In this document: positions 36,852-48,567 of the stretch, piece after piece
Layout of the letters: every line of letters starts with the position of its first letter
How positions within the stretch are numbered: position 1 is the first letter of the stretch
DNA from: Vitrella brassicaformis
Lineage: Eukaryota; Sar; Vitrellaceae
NCBI GenBank assembly: GCA_001179505.1
Contig: CDMY01000385.1
Location: forward strand, 1-64,000
Direction of reading: 5' to 3'
DNA: 64,000 nt
Made by a program: the position numbers and the translations under genes
Notes under the pieces: model-generated
Seen by the model: the letters and a program-made list of their open reading frames with translations, nothing else
Told to the model about the DNA's origin: nothing
The model's database searches: none

Positions 36852-39800
36852 TGTGTTGTGTCCAAGCTGTGACGCACCTCCCAGTCATTGACGTGCTCTC
36901 CTGTGGCCTCGCGGAGCTCTTCGGCCTTTTTCTGCCTCACCTCCCACTCGCGAGGCCCCTCGCACCTCGTCTCGCCGTACAGCTCATACAGCTTCTGCCC
37001 GATGGTATCAATCGAAGACGACGGAGGCAGACCCAGGTTGGCCCTAAACAGCAGGCAAGCAAGCGAGACATGTCTGTCTGTGGGCACAGCTGTGTGTGGT
37101 GGATGCCTTACGCGAAGAAGAGTTTGATTTTGGGGTCGCTGACGGAGTCGAGCATGCACCAGGTCAGGTACTTGGGGATCTCCAGCAGCTTTACCTCGCA
37201 GAACTTGGTCTCACTGCACAAAACAAAAACACACCAACCGATCAACCCCCCCTGCACCAGCCTATCGTCTCTGTCTGTGTGTTTCTCACCTGTCCGATGA
37301 GTCCAATGAGTCCGAGGAGGTGTCACTGGATGACGATGATGATGATGAAGTGGAGACGGCCTCGCACTTGAGGTCGCCGACACAGTCTTCGTCGTTCTCG
37401 CAGGACGGACCCACAATGGACCGCGCCTCCTCGTTCCATTGGCCTCGGGTGATACCTGCAGACAGCCAGACTCATTTCGTGCGTGCGTGTGCTCGTGTGT
37501 GTGTGTGTGTGTGTGTCCTACTTGTGCAGTTCTCCACTCTGCCCCACACGTCGCCAGTCAGCTCCTCAAACTCAACACTAAGTAGGCCAGCAAACATGAC
37601 AGTCGTTGCTGCAGTGACCTTAACCTTTGTGGGCAGGTGGTTGGCTCTTACAGTGTCTCGTAGCACTTGCCGATGGACTCCTGTTGGCTAACGAAGCTCT
37701 TGGCAGCGTCGGCTGCAGCAGCAGACAGGGCACCCTGCGCACACGGCGGAGAGAGCAACAACAAGGTCGATGTCATTCATGCCTTTTGCGTCACTCTGTC
37801 GAGATACCGTGGTCTGTCCGGCGCTGTTCTTGTCGGCGGCGCACAGGAGGCCGATCTTCTCAGCGTTAATGCCGTCGACGACGGTGGACACGATGGTCTT
37901 GTTCTGCACCGCGCAGCAGCGATCCTCGATCCAGGGGTTGCAGCACGGGTCGCTCCAGAAAGCATCGCCATCATCATGGCCTGACACGAACACACCACAC
38001 CGTCAACAAAACAGGACAGGCAACAGCATAATCTGATGCCTCTTGCTTTTCCCCTTCTTGACTGCTCCATGTGTCTGTCGCTGGCTCGGCTGAATGTCTG
38101 TCTTTGTTTTCATTACTCACTTTTGTCGCATGCATCGGTGAGTCTGGACTCTGTGACATCCTTGAAGGTCAGGAAGCCCTTCATCAACGCCAGACAGCCG
38201 TTCCACGCATCCTTGGCAGTCAACGCGAAAATGTCTGCACACAAACAGACATACAGACATGTACCAATCAGGACGGATGGATGGATGGATGGATGGACGT
38301 GTGCACAGTCCCTCTCTCTCTCTGCCGGCCTGCCTACCCTCGAGAGCCGTGTGCACGCGGCACTCTCTCTCCTCCCTGGCATATCTGCAGCGATCAGTCT
38401 CGGATGTTGATGCCGTGGTTGAGTCGGTCGTCGCCGAAGTGATGTCAGTGGCGGTCTGCAGCCGGCGGCCGTAGAAGACGCTCTCGGCCTTCTCGGAGGG
38501 CGCCGGGTATGCCGTCTGTGACGAGGGGTCGCCGAAGGGCCCATTGAGGTAGAAGGAAGACAGCGAGGCCGTGTTTTGGGTGAGGTCGCAGTTCTCGGTG
38601 ATCTGGGAGGCTTCTTTGATGTCGTCCAGACGCGTGTTGAGCTCGGCCTGCACGGCCTCGAATTCCTTTCGGTCGCACAGGTTGAAGGTCTCCAGCACTT
38701 TGGCAGCGCTACCTGCACACAGAGGGGACCAACACCAGGGACCAGCCAGCCTGGTGAGATCTCTCTACTCCATCTGTGTCGTGTGTCGGATACTGACCGC
38801 TCTGTTCAGCGATGGCCGCTTTATCATCATCACCTATGACGTTGGGCATGACCTTGCAGCCCTTGAACTCACTCACACTGGGACCCACCACGTTCGGCAC
38901 ACCGTTCTCTGTGAGATGATCGACACGCTGGAAGTGGATGGATGTGAGCAGCGGGTGGGTGGGGCTCACTCACCGATGACTTTGGTGAGGACCAGGATGG
39001 CGGTTGCATCCTCCCTGTACTTGTTCTGCAGCTCCTGGCCAATCTTATGGTCTTCGTAGCGACGCAGCATGATCTGACGCCTGCAACACACACATGATGC
39101 GATGCCGGTGCGAATGGAAGCGGCTCCTGCAGCAGTAGACTGACCAGTAGAAGCCAATGTTGTCAGTAAAGGACGGGACGACGAATTGAGGAGGCACTTT
39201 CTTGGTCTTGGTTGCTGACGGACACACCACCTGCACACACACATAAGGCAGTGTAGCCCCGCCAAGACATGAGCCCTGCCCTTCTCGGTGCCTACCACAG
39301 GCTTCACAAAGGAGGGGTTGACGTGGCCGCCGTAGCCGAAAATGAGGGAAAGGTCGCGTGCGTGGTATGTGCTGGAACTGCCGTCCGTCGCCGTCTTCTT
39401 GTTGCCGGTGAGCAGGCCTTCTGGGGTGGTCCTTGTGCCCTCCCCATGGCACTCACACCTAGCGAAGGGCCGGTCCCAGTGCCGACGGGGGTCGTAGTGT
39501 TCTGGGCAGCAGTCCTCTGGGCAGTCCATGCAACCACACTGACCTGCAACACCAGCAGGGGTTGGGGGGTATCGACCCCCGATCACGGCACAAGTTGATG
39601 AAGTTCCAATGCCCCGCCGCTTCCCTCCAACCCCTCACCGTCAGGAGTGCATCCGTAGAAGTTCTCGCACTGCTCATACTCAATATCCTGGTCGTACTCG
39701 AGCTCAACCTGCAGGTACTCGAGCACCAAGTCGCCCGCATCGTTCTCAAAACGGGCCTCCCCACACCCTCCCGGCGAGCGGAGCATGGTCATGGTGCGGG

Positions 39801-39897
39801 GGGAAACACGGAACTTCTTGACGTCGAGGGAAGAGACCCTTGACAGGAGCAGACACAGCCCCAACATGGTCAGGGCGACGGGCGTGGGACACTTCAT
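28575..39897 (-). CDS. Giant Cys-rich secreted protein with GPI-like C-terminus
   Basis: Thirty-nine phase-consistent exons give 2,750 residues: 39897-39639, 39543-39296, 39230-39145, 39080-38974, 38908-38798, 38712-38338, 38234-38121, 37980-37808, 37734-37652, 37577-37522, 37455-37290, 37213-37112, 37043-36878, 36719-36590, 36493-36310, 36230-36186, 36104-36052, 35967-35569, 35464-35394, 35316-35122, 35020-34923, 34824-34719, 34653-34359, 34282-34217, 34144-34045, 33980-33291, 33225-33173, 33105-33006, 32936-32581, 32494-31994, 31914-31763, 31693-31360, 31291-31186, 31119-30903, 30836-30142, 30071-29997, 29926-29773, 29696-29038, 28947-28575. A signal peptide opens it (ALTMLGLCLLLSRVSS). The body has recurring Cys modules of the type CxxxCxxxF.ECE..E.W..C, with CCPDDEHDCACPLKC-like knots, Gly/Pro/Asn linkers, a His/Asp-rich stretch near residues 1890-1930 and a Thr/Ala/Asn-rich mucin-like part. 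It ends in a hydrophobic tail, VASAVLVGLAGLVYAAL, right at the stop, as in GPI-anchored proteins. Exon 21 may extend to 34866 instead (same phase). No family recognised; a surface or wall protein is inferred. Confidence 0.8.
30586..30751 (-). repeat. 166-bp coding duplication, copy A
   Basis: Identical base for base to 33519-33684. It lies in exon 35 of the giant gene and codes for a module containing GGMDAESCKRDGGKPVC and EPTSTGQCEDGSEPFC between Gly/Pro/Ser linkers. Confidence 0.95.
33519..33684 (-). repeat. 166-bp coding duplication, copy B
   Basis: Second copy, in exon 26 of the giant gene, in the same reading frame. Flanks differ immediately outside the block, although both sides are GGSPF-type linkers. 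Confidence 0.95.
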
Positions 39898-40113
39898 TGT
39901 GCAGACAGACGCTTAGACGCGGAAAACAGACAGGAACGGCAGCACCCCCCACACGAAAAAGCCCTGAAAAGGAGGGATAGATCGCTTTTGGGGGCCGAGC
40001 GGGGCCGTAGCCTCCCCTCTTTCCATGCGGAGTCCCACAGCAGCCAGTCCACAGCATGCCTCGTCTCGACCTGTCCCGTCGGGTCCTCTCCGCCTCACTC
40101 CCTCACGGGACTC

Positions 40114-40573
40114 ATGGAAGGATACCACAGACGCTATGGGGCGTCTCGTCGCATCTGGGCGTCCAAGGATGGACTCGAGCGGTGGGAGAATAGGTCAATA
40201 AGGCATCGATCACATGCTGTTTCCTTTTTGAGTTCAGTTGCTTCGTCTTTAAGGGAGCTGCAGGACAACATCACAGTGCCGAAGGGGTTGCCGATGCAGA
40301 GGAAAAAGGCATCAGCTCGCACGTCGTCTTGGAAGCATGAGAGCAGCTGTGTGGGGGCTTTTCCCTCCCCAATGCATGACCGATATGTGAAACTACTCGA
40401 GAAAGGCGCACCGGCACAGGTCAGTCACACGCACCCCCGGCACAGAGAGATGAGCGATGGCGTTTGCTGCGCAGGTGTTGAGTGCATTTGACTTCACCAG
40501 AGTCTCACTCGATGAACTTCTAGCCTACCACGACAGCATGAAACCGCAAAAACAGGTTCAGACGGACAGATAG
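40114..40573 (+). CDS. Small hypothetical protein
   Basis: Two exons, 40114-40419 and 40475-40573, joined in phase 0, give 134 residues. The sequence is basic (MEGYHRRYGASRRIWASKDG; KGLPMQRKKASARTSSWKHE) and ends with a helical segment, VLSAFDFTRVSLDELLAYHD. The donor CAG|GTCAGTC and acceptor TGCGCAG|G are good. ATG 40114 is the first ATG in frame. The gene lies head to head with the giant secreted-protein gene (216 bp between starts), and its stop is only 77 bp from the stop of the convergent RING gene. No family recognised; a coding role is likely but not certain. Confidence 0.5.
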
Positions 40574-40650
40574 ATGCATGAAGGGGTACCAATTCTGTCG
40601 GAAAGACAGACACCTGTAGGCTCATGCATTGCCACGAGGCGCATCATCAT

Positions 40651-43393
40651 TCATTCGGTCGTTCTGCCACCCTTACCCCTCCCCCTCCCCCTCCCTCTCC
40701 CCCTGCCTCTCCCCCGTCCCCGTGTCCCTTTCCTGCCATCCATGCGAGGCAATGTCGGCCTCCCTCTTGACGGTGTCGCTGGACGCTCTGAAGCCGCTGC
40801 AGCAGATGTCGACGACATCTGCTGCTCGCGAGTGGGCTGCTGGCGAGGGGGGAATGGACGCTCGGAGGGCCGCGAAATGTCCAGCCGCTGCGCATCTGCA
40901 TGTGCAAGGAGGATGGGACTGATGGAGTTTACGTAGCAAAGGGGGCAGGAGGGGCCGGCGGCATCCGAGAGACATGAGGCGGCGCAGGACTCACACACCA
41001 GATGGCCGCAGGGGGCCAGGCAGACGGTGGCCTGAAGGACAAATTGGAGTAACAGTCTGATAAAAAAAAGAGATGGCAGCACGGTGATACCTGCGATTCT
41101 CTGCATTGATGACAAAGGATCGCCTCGACGGCGGAGTCAAATAATCTCTGGATCGCCTCTCGGTACCTTCCGATCTGCTGCTCATACATGGCGGCGCTCG
41201 TGCTGCAACCATCCATCCATTCGGGAGAGCAGTCGCATGCAGTGTGGCAGTCTGAAGGTTTCGTTGGTTGGATGCGTGTCGGCTTACGCGGCCTCAGACT
41301 TGTGCTTCGCGTCGTCGAAGTCCTTCTGCTTGTCACGTTTGTATGCATCGAGCTCTTCGTCACGGGAAGATTGCAGCTCGCTGGCCCTGCATTTGCGGAC
41401 AAACAAAAGGGAGAAGGAGGGTCTGTGGACATCACAACATGTGATGCGATGCGATGATGTATCGCGGTCGTGATTTACTCCGCCTGCAGAGCAGAGAGGT
41501 GCTTGCCGAGTTTCGCGATCTCGTCCTGCGGCAGGCAGACAAGCAGAGACACTCACCTGTCTCAACATATGAGCGGCTGTTGGTGCATGGATTTTGTTTT
41601 CCATGCAGCCACATGAGCGTACCTGCAGCCCCCGCACTTCCTCTTCTATGGCAGGGGCATCCTCTCCCTGACCATTGCTCTCCTGCTCCACAGACGCGCG
41701 TCTGCCTTCATGATCGCCCCTCTGCCCACCCCCACCCGTCTGCGTCTTGACCCTCTTCGCCTGCTGCAACGATGGCTCCCCTCCACTCAGCGATCGATAT
41801 CGCTTTGACGCACCATCCTCCCCCCCCAGGGGACCACCTGCGGCCTGCTGCCGTCTCGCATCACGATTCGGCACTTGAGGGGAGGAAGGCACGCCGCCAA
41901 AGCCCTGGGTGAACGCCGGCAGCTCGCTCATGACCTCATGTGATGTTGCTGGGGCACATGAACGCGAAGAGTGCTGTCTCTCGTCTGAGGCGGGCTCACT
42001 CTTCTTGTCCCACTTGTGGCGCCATTTCTGTGCGCTGGGTGAGTTGCTGCTGCTTGGGGGGTTGGAGGGGCTGTGGGGCGGGGTGATAGGGGTGATCCTG
42101 AAGCCGAAGGCCGACGGATTGCGGAGGAAGGAAGGCTGGAGGCCAACCTGGATGACACCCTGCGAGTCAGGGGTCAGCTCGAATATGTGTGGATCAAGGG
42201 ACAGCTGCACCTTGGGCGAGACGGGGAAGGACGACCCGACGCTGTCGAACGCTGCCAAAGGCACCCGCCTGACGCTGCTTATCTGACCATCGTCCGAGAT
42301 ATGGCGGCGGTGAAAGATAGCGAAGGACGGCGGGGTCTCAGAGAGCGTCCAGCTGGCCAGGCAATTCGCGAGGCGGCTCCGATACTCGTCCCGCTGACGC
42401 CGGAACTGCCTGACAGAGTCGGTCAGGCTCTGGGCGTGCGGGGGTGGGAGGCCCCTGGACATCCACAGCCGAGTCTCCCACCCTTGTCGGAGGGCGATGG
42501 TGCGCTGGGTGCCCAGCTCACACGGAGTAAACAGCTGATGGATCCTCTTGAGCATGGACGGAAGGCCCGTTAAAGACATCTGCGGGCGAGGGGACCGCCT
42601 GTACACCTGGGCGTACGGCACGTGCGAGGCATCGATCATGGACTGTCTCTCACGAAGATCAACCATGTCAACCTGACGAAAGCATCAATCAAATGCAAAA
42701 CAGACAAGGAAACGAATGTATACATGTATGGCCACGCTTGTGTCCCTCTCTCTCGTACCATGCTGTTGAGTATTTCATGCATGTACATTTCCTCCGCCTC
42801 CGTGGCTGAGAGGAGCGGCGCCATGGTCCGCTCCTTCACACCATGCAGGCCACTCAGGAACGGGCCGTCCACCCCCTTGCCAATCAGCTGCACCTCAATT
42901 GTTTCCCCCATGTCTCGGCCCTCATCACACAACACGCCCTGCAGATCGATATACACGCGCCAGCCATGCAGCAAGCACATGATAGATGCTGCACGTGAGA
43001 CAGCCTTTCAATCGGTGCCTACACGAACCTGTGGGTGAGGTATAGGGCTGACACAGAATGCATCCGGATGGGAAAGAAGGAAGCTGTACAGCTCAGGGAG
43101 CAAAGACCTGTCCGCCGACTTGCGATGGGCCATGTAAGCCTGAAGGGGATGCGCATCAGGCATTCATTGTGCTTCACAGAACAGACACATTGTGCATTTG
43201 CATGGCTGACTCGACTTACGCTGAGGTCGGCGAAGGACATTGTCGGCGGGCTGTTGGGGCGTTGCTGTGCTCCCTTGGTCTCAAGGCAGGTGACGACATC
43301 ATACTTGTACCACTGGATTCTCTTCAGTATTTCATCTCCCTCATCCCCCTCGCTCTCCGCCTCTGGCAGGCGCTCGATCTTCACTTCGGACAT
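40651..43393 (-). CDS. RING-finger protein with coiled-coil and RG-rich tail
   Basis: Eight exons, 43393-43220, 43139-43025, 42988-42759, 42672-41623, 41525-41479, 41386-41288, 41202-41091 and 41031-40651, give 735 residues. A C3HC4-type RING is visible as CHQC...CLAPCGHLVCESC...CPLC, so an E3 ubiquitin ligase role is likely. It is preceded by a short coiled-coil (LGKHLSALQAEASELQSSRD, KRDKQKDFDDAKHKSEAA). The large N-terminal region contains WRVYIDLQGVLCDEGRDMG and RTIALRQGWETRLWMSRGL, and seems folded but is unrecognised; a disordered Pro/Ser stretch follows. The tail after the RING is (RG)n-rich, encoded by a GGGGAG hexamer repeat. The exon 2 donor was set at 43025|43024 (phase 1), giving PHPQVPSIMCLL. 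It is divergent from the Pro-rich gene, with 150 bp between starts. Confidence 0.82.
40677..40727. repeat. (GGGGAG)n coding repeat, minus-strand reading
   Basis: Pyrimidine-rich on the plus strand; read on the minus strand it codes for alternating Arg-Gly at the C-terminus of the RING protein. Confidence 0.85.
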
Positions 43394-43543
43394 CAGCGCT
43401 CAATGCAGTGAGTGCACCAGAGGACGAAAAACGCAGAATTCGGGGGTTTCTGGTGTCCAGAAACTGTTATCACCCCGCCCACTGACGCGGTGCGATCAAG
43501 GCCCCCTGGCCGTCTCACTCTGTCTCAGATCTGTGGTCGCGCG

Positions 43544-44666
43544 ATGTCCGGACCATCTCAGTCGGTACGCCTTTCTCCTCGGAACTCGACAGCTGGTCCT
43601 CCATACCGAGAGCGAATATATATAGACCCCGAAGTGTACCTCGGACCCCCACCGGACCATCCAGAGGGACCGCCACACCTCTTTTACCATCCTCCTAGCC
43701 CTCCTGTCTTGCAGCCGCCCCCGCCGTCCTTTCCGCATCGCAGTCCTTCTCTCCCCCCAGCACGACACTACGAGCCGGACAGCAGTTTCGTGAGACCACC
43801 GCCGATGAGGCCAAGGATGACGTCACATCGCGGACAGGCGCCCAGCCGGGGACCGCCGAGGAGGCGGGGAGGGGGATATGGACCTCTTCCGCCTGCTGTG
43901 AGAGTGCCCGAGAGGCCTCGGCCTGCATTTCCATCGAGCCCGCCGCCGGGCGTGGCCCCATCCGAGCTTCCTGAACCGCAGAACAGCGAGAGGATGGTGA
44001 TTCGGAGGACTTCGGGGTTCGCCGAGGCAGGCAGTATATTCTTCTGGTCTGAATGGCAGAGCATTATTGGTGATGAAGAGCATTCATTGATGACACGAGA
44101 CACATACATGACAGCCACACCTTTCCATATGCGCATTTCCTGTGTGTGTTGTGTGCAGGTTTCAAGAGTTCTCTTGTTAATGCCCTCTGCAAGGCGCCTG
44201 GGAACTGTTTGTCTCTGAGCACACTCGAGGTACTTACACAAGCTTCAGGACAGATTGAAAGCGATCCCTTTCCTTATTCGTGGCCTTATATTCCATATGT
44301 ATGTCTATGTCTGTCACAACATATATTCAGTCGAGCATCCCCCGGCAAGATCGCTGTCTCCCAGACCACTGCAGTTTCATTCTCACCCACACCGATGCGT
44401 TCCACATGAGAAACTGGCCCCCACAAACAGTCAGTGAGAAGAGAAAGATTTGCCTACATGACATGTGCCCACAGGTACGAAACACATGAGATTTCTCATC
44501 TCTCTCTGTTCAGGGTGGCGAGAATGCCGTGGAGGTGGTGTTGTGCCACGCGCCCGACGACGAGAAGGCCTATGCGGTTCTCCCCGGCCTGTCGAATGCC
44601 GAGGCCGAGGAGGCCTGGATGCACCAATGCATCGGAACCATCGTAATCACACCTCCAACACTGTAG
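43544..44666 (+). CDS. Hypothetical protein with Pro-rich N-terminus
   Basis: Three exons, 43544-44033, 44159-44229 and 44514-44666, give 237 residues. About 150 N-terminal residues are Pro/Arg/Ser-rich (VYLGPPPDHPEGPPHLFYHP; QAPSRGPPRRRGGGYGPLPP), suggesting an RNA-associated or scaffold region. The C-terminal 75 residues look globular: NALCKAPGNCLSLSTLE, then NAVEVVLCHAPDDEKAYAVL and EEAWMHQCIGTIVITPP. No family recognised. The first intron donor is GTATATTC, in phase 1. The gene is divergent from the RING gene at 40651-43393 and is followed 114 bp later by a second RING-like gene on the same strand. Confidence 0.65.
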
Positions 44667-44780
44667 AAACAGCAGCACAAAGAAGCGCAGTCGACATTCC
44701 TTCCTATGTGCTAGTGTGAGTTGTCGTGCCGGAGTCGTTCTCGGCTGCCATCCGACGCGCCCCTGCCCAGCGACGTCAAC

Positions 44781-47046
44781 ATGTGCCGATATATCCCCGT
44801 GGACACCCTCAAGGGCCGCGCCCCCCGCCCCAGCCCCTCCCTCCCCCGCCTTTTCTCATTCTGGCGACACGTATGCGGGTAACTAACGCTTGTCTGTACG
44901 CACCTGGACGGACACACGCACATGCATATGCCTGTCCAACGTTTGTATGCATGGCATGCAGAGACGTCTTCGTCATCGAGTCGGTGGAGAGAGTCGACCA
45001 GGGCCACATGCGCCGTGTCGAGTGCTTGCGGCTCGCCGATGGCTGGGAGGAGGCGCTGACACGCAGGTCCCTCCAGGAGAGGGGGGCCTCTGCCGTTCCT
45101 GCCGCTGCTGGTTCTGATGGTGCTGGTAGTGGCGTGAGGGACGACCCGAACGAGGCCCTGAGACGCCACCATGCGTATGAGCGTGCGAAGGAGACATGGC
45201 TGCTGCGGCTGCTGCAGTGCCTGCTCGACCTCGATTGGTCGCCTTCCTTCTCCCCGGCCGTCCCGTGTGTCACGGTAGACCCCCCGACCTGCTGGATGCC
45301 CCACGTCGTCGAGGGGCGGCTCTGCCACGTCCGGCTGCTCAACATCGGCGTGCTGGAGCGCATGTGCCCCCCTCCCTCCCCCCTCCTCCCCTCTGTGAAA
45401 GCCTTTCTCGCCATCCACCCGTTCCTCTTTCTCGTGATGCCTAGCCGTTCCCGAGACGCCAGTGGGGACTTCTTCGCCGCCATCCAGCCATCGGTCCGGG
45501 CCGCATCTGAGCTCCACTCCCTCAGCATCCATGCGCTGCCCCCCAGCAGCAGCAATGACGGCCAGCTGTCACGGCCGCCGCCTGCTGGGCGTTCACGAGG
45601 TCCGTCCCGTGGGCGGTCGAGTGGCGTGGGTGCTTTGGGTATGAGGGGCGAGACAAATGCTGCTGGTGCCGGGGGTCCTGGGGTGAGAGGGGAGGAGAGG
45701 GAGGGTGCCATGTCGGTAGTGAGGTCGGAGAGCAAGACACCGGATGTCGCCATGGGGGTTGAGGCCACAGCGGCCCAGGGGGGCGATGGCGCCGCGGTGC
45801 TTAGACGGAGGGAGCTGAATGAGTCGAGGAAAGAGCTGAAGGTGAGCAAGACAAGGAGGAAAGGCCTGTTTGCGATCCACTCACCGTCCCTTCCTCCTTC
45901 ATGTCTCACTTAATTAATGCGGGTAGGCTCGTGTGGCTGCCCTGAAGGAGTCGATCGAAGACACGCAGAAGCGGCTGACCCACCTGCGATCTGACGAGTA
46001 TCTGCGCTCTGCCAAGGATGCCTTCAAGAAGGAGCTTCGCCAGCAGCTGGCGGAGACAAGAAAAAATGCCAAGTAACCACGCACATCACATGAAAGCCGG
46101 TGCGGGTCATGGCATGACACACACACTGGTTTTGCCCGTCAGTCCCGAGTTTTCGAGACGCAAGGCTGAGGCGGCGGAGCTAGCGGCGTTTCTGAACTCA
46201 CGGCTGCCTTCCCTGCAGGCGTGGCTCAAGTGCCAGCAGTGCAGCAAGGAGCAGGTGACTAACACAGGGACACAACAACCACTGCCATGCACACCGAGGT
46301 CCCATTTTGGCCTGCCCCACGGTGTCTCAGAGTTCTGTCTGTGTGAGCCCCTGGTGGGAAAGGAGCAAAAGAGGAAGGAGGAGTGATGGCCTGCACTTGT
46401 TTTTCTTCCAGTGAATGGCGGCTGTGTCGCGATGTATGTGTGGTCTTGTTCAGTGGCCACCGTCTGTGCGAGGCGTGCTGCCCCGACTCCTATGACGACT
46501 CCCCAAACTGTTCCGTCTGCAGCACCTCCCTCACCCAGATTGTCGCCATGCAGCTCCCTTCCCACCCCACAAACCACACACACACATCACCACCCCCAGC
46601 AGCACCCGGCAAGAGGCCCCGTGATGACGATGGTTCGGTGGATGGAGAGGGGGAGGGGGAGGGGGAGGGAGAGGGGGACGGAGAGGGGGAGGGAGACGAG
46701 TCGTCGGCAGCAGCTGCTGCTGGAGAGGTGGTCATCAATCGTGGGAGGGGCGGGGCCAGGCGGAGGATACAGACGACTGTGCGAAACAAAGCGACTGGGG
46801 AGACTATGTCCTTCACATCACGCGTGAGTGAGACCGAGACACAGTACAGCAGACATGCCTGACCTCTGTATACAGCATGTCATGTGTGTATGTGTTTGTG
46901 TTTGGCAGCTGCAAGCCACGCAGTACTTCGCGTCTCGCGACGAGTCGGGCCGGACGGCCAACGCCCTCTACACGAATGTTGCTCAGAAGCGCGACTTCAG
47001 CACCACAGAGCCAGATGGCACCAAAGCTCAGTGGGAGGTGCTGTGA
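44781..47046 (+). CDS. RING-like protein with coiled-coil and (GE)n tail
   Basis: Six exons, 44781-44878, 44962-45841, 45927-46072, 46143-46298, 46412-46823 and 46909-47046, give about 609 residues. The N-terminal region (DVFVIESVERVDQGHMRRVE; LLQCLLDLDWSPSFSPAVPC) is unrecognised and followed by disorder. A coiled-coil (RVAALKESIEDTQKRLTHLR; FKKELRQQLAETRKN) leads into CQQC, then SGHRLCEAC and CSVC. This is RING spacing, but the Cys expected before GH is Ser, so it is a degenerate or variant RING. The tail is (GE)n plus GRGGARRR. The exon 4 donor is uncertain: the obvious site at 46254 is out of phase with the strong acceptor at 46411, so I used 46298, which keeps the frame. Confidence 0.62.
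46643..46697. repeat. (GGGGAG)n coding repeat
   Basis: Imperfect hexamer repeat coding for alternating Gly-Glu in the RING-like gene. The same hexamer codes for Arg-Gly in the RING gene on the opposite strand at about 40677-40727. Confidence 0.85.
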
Positions 47047-47543
47047 ATGAATGAGGAGAGAAGAGAACCGTTGATGATAATATGATCACATTAGCTAGCT
47101 AATGGGGGAGGTGTGGGGGAAATGTGCGTGTAGGATGGACGGACAGTGGGAGAGGGGAGGGAGGGAGGGAGGGAGGGAAGGAGGGAGGGAGAGGGGGGAG
47201 GGGGGAAAAGGTTCTGACAATCAGGACATTCATGTCCATGCATCCATCCATCCATCGGTGTGATAAAGGGGTCCGGTCCACATGCCCACAGGTAGGTATG
47301 TCATGGGTGATCGAACGCACCGAGAAAGGTGCCGATCGATGCACGAGGGCACCAAAAAGACGACACAACCACTCACTCACTCACTCACGAACACACGAGG
47401 GCCGGCCGGGCTGCCTGCAGGCGAGTCCTAAGGCACCAGCCGCCGCCCTCACACCTTCACACACACGATGGATGGCATCTGCACATGCTTACACGCCTGA
47501 TCGATGAAAATCCTCTACTTGTCCAAGGCAGGCAGGCAGCCAT
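47047..47543. other. Convergent spacer with a 64-nt polypurine tract
   Basis: Between the stops of the RING-like and ClpB genes. An uninterrupted purine run, mostly GGGA units, spans 47148-47211 and could form triplex or quadruplex DNA. CACT and CATC repeats follow. No coding segment seen. Confidence 0.7.
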
Positions 47544-48530
47544 CTAAGTTCTGAATCTCTTGGTAGCCGGCGACTGGTGGAGTGCAGCCGACCTGCTGGT
47601 GTAGCTGTCGTCCTGGCTGCTCGACACAGACACACCGCGGTCCAGGTCCTGCCCCTGGCTGCCGCCCCCATCCACCTCCATCATCTTGCTGCTGCCGGCG
47701 GTCACTCGGTGGCCACCACCAGCCCCGCCACCCATCAGCGCGTCGCCGTCATTGTCCATTCGGGGCGTCATTGCCGTCACGGCGATGTGCCAGTCGGCTG
47801 CCTCCGCATTCCAGTCGATGCTCACGCGGGAGTCGGGCTGCAGCTGGTCGGCCAGCACCTGCACAACACAACACACGAAGTTGTGTGAGGTGAGTTGTGC
47901 GATGTCATGTGAGGTGTGATATTTATTCTAGAGGAGACGCCGTAGGTACCATGCGCGAGAGGCGGGAGACGAGATGTTTCTCGATGTAGCGCTTCAGCGG
48001 TCGCGCGCCGAAAGCCGGGTCGTATGCCTCGTCGAGAACGTGCTGGATGGCCTTGGCGGAAAGAGAGATGTCAATCCTCTTCTCAGCCAACCTCTCGCGC
48101 ACCTCCGCCAGCTGAGCACACACACACGGGCAGGGAAGAAAGGAATCGCTAGTGTTTTCGCGCGCCTCTGCTCCCTTCTTTGTCTGTTTACCTACCTGGA
48201 GGCGGACGACAGACGAGAGACTGTCCCGTCCGAGTGCATGAAACACGACAATGTCGTCTAGACGGTTCAGGAGCTCAGGCTTGAAGAACTCCCGCACCTC
48301 GCGCATCACCAGATTCTTGGCCTGCTCCTCCAGTCGCACCTTGCCCTCTGCCGTGTGAGCATTCTGGGTCATCTGCGCACACTCGAGGAGGCTTTGTGCG
48401 CCGAGGTTGCTGGTCATGATGATGACTGTATTGGCGAAGTCCACATGGCGCCCCTGGCTGTCGGTCAGCCGGCCCTCGTCGAGCACCTGCAGCAGCACGT
48501 TCCACACAGCTGCATAGACGCACGCACACA

Positions 48531-48567
<37 letters not shown>

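Noticed and set aside
28575-39897. Splitting the giant locus into two or more genes
   Set aside because: No internal start with signal peptide or stop was needed; all 39 exons keep phase and total an exact multiple of three.
44726-44780. Earlier non-ATG start for the plus-strand RING-like gene
   Set aside because: The upstream open frame lacks ATG and is out of frame with exon 1 as spliced; ATG 44781 gives a coherent model.
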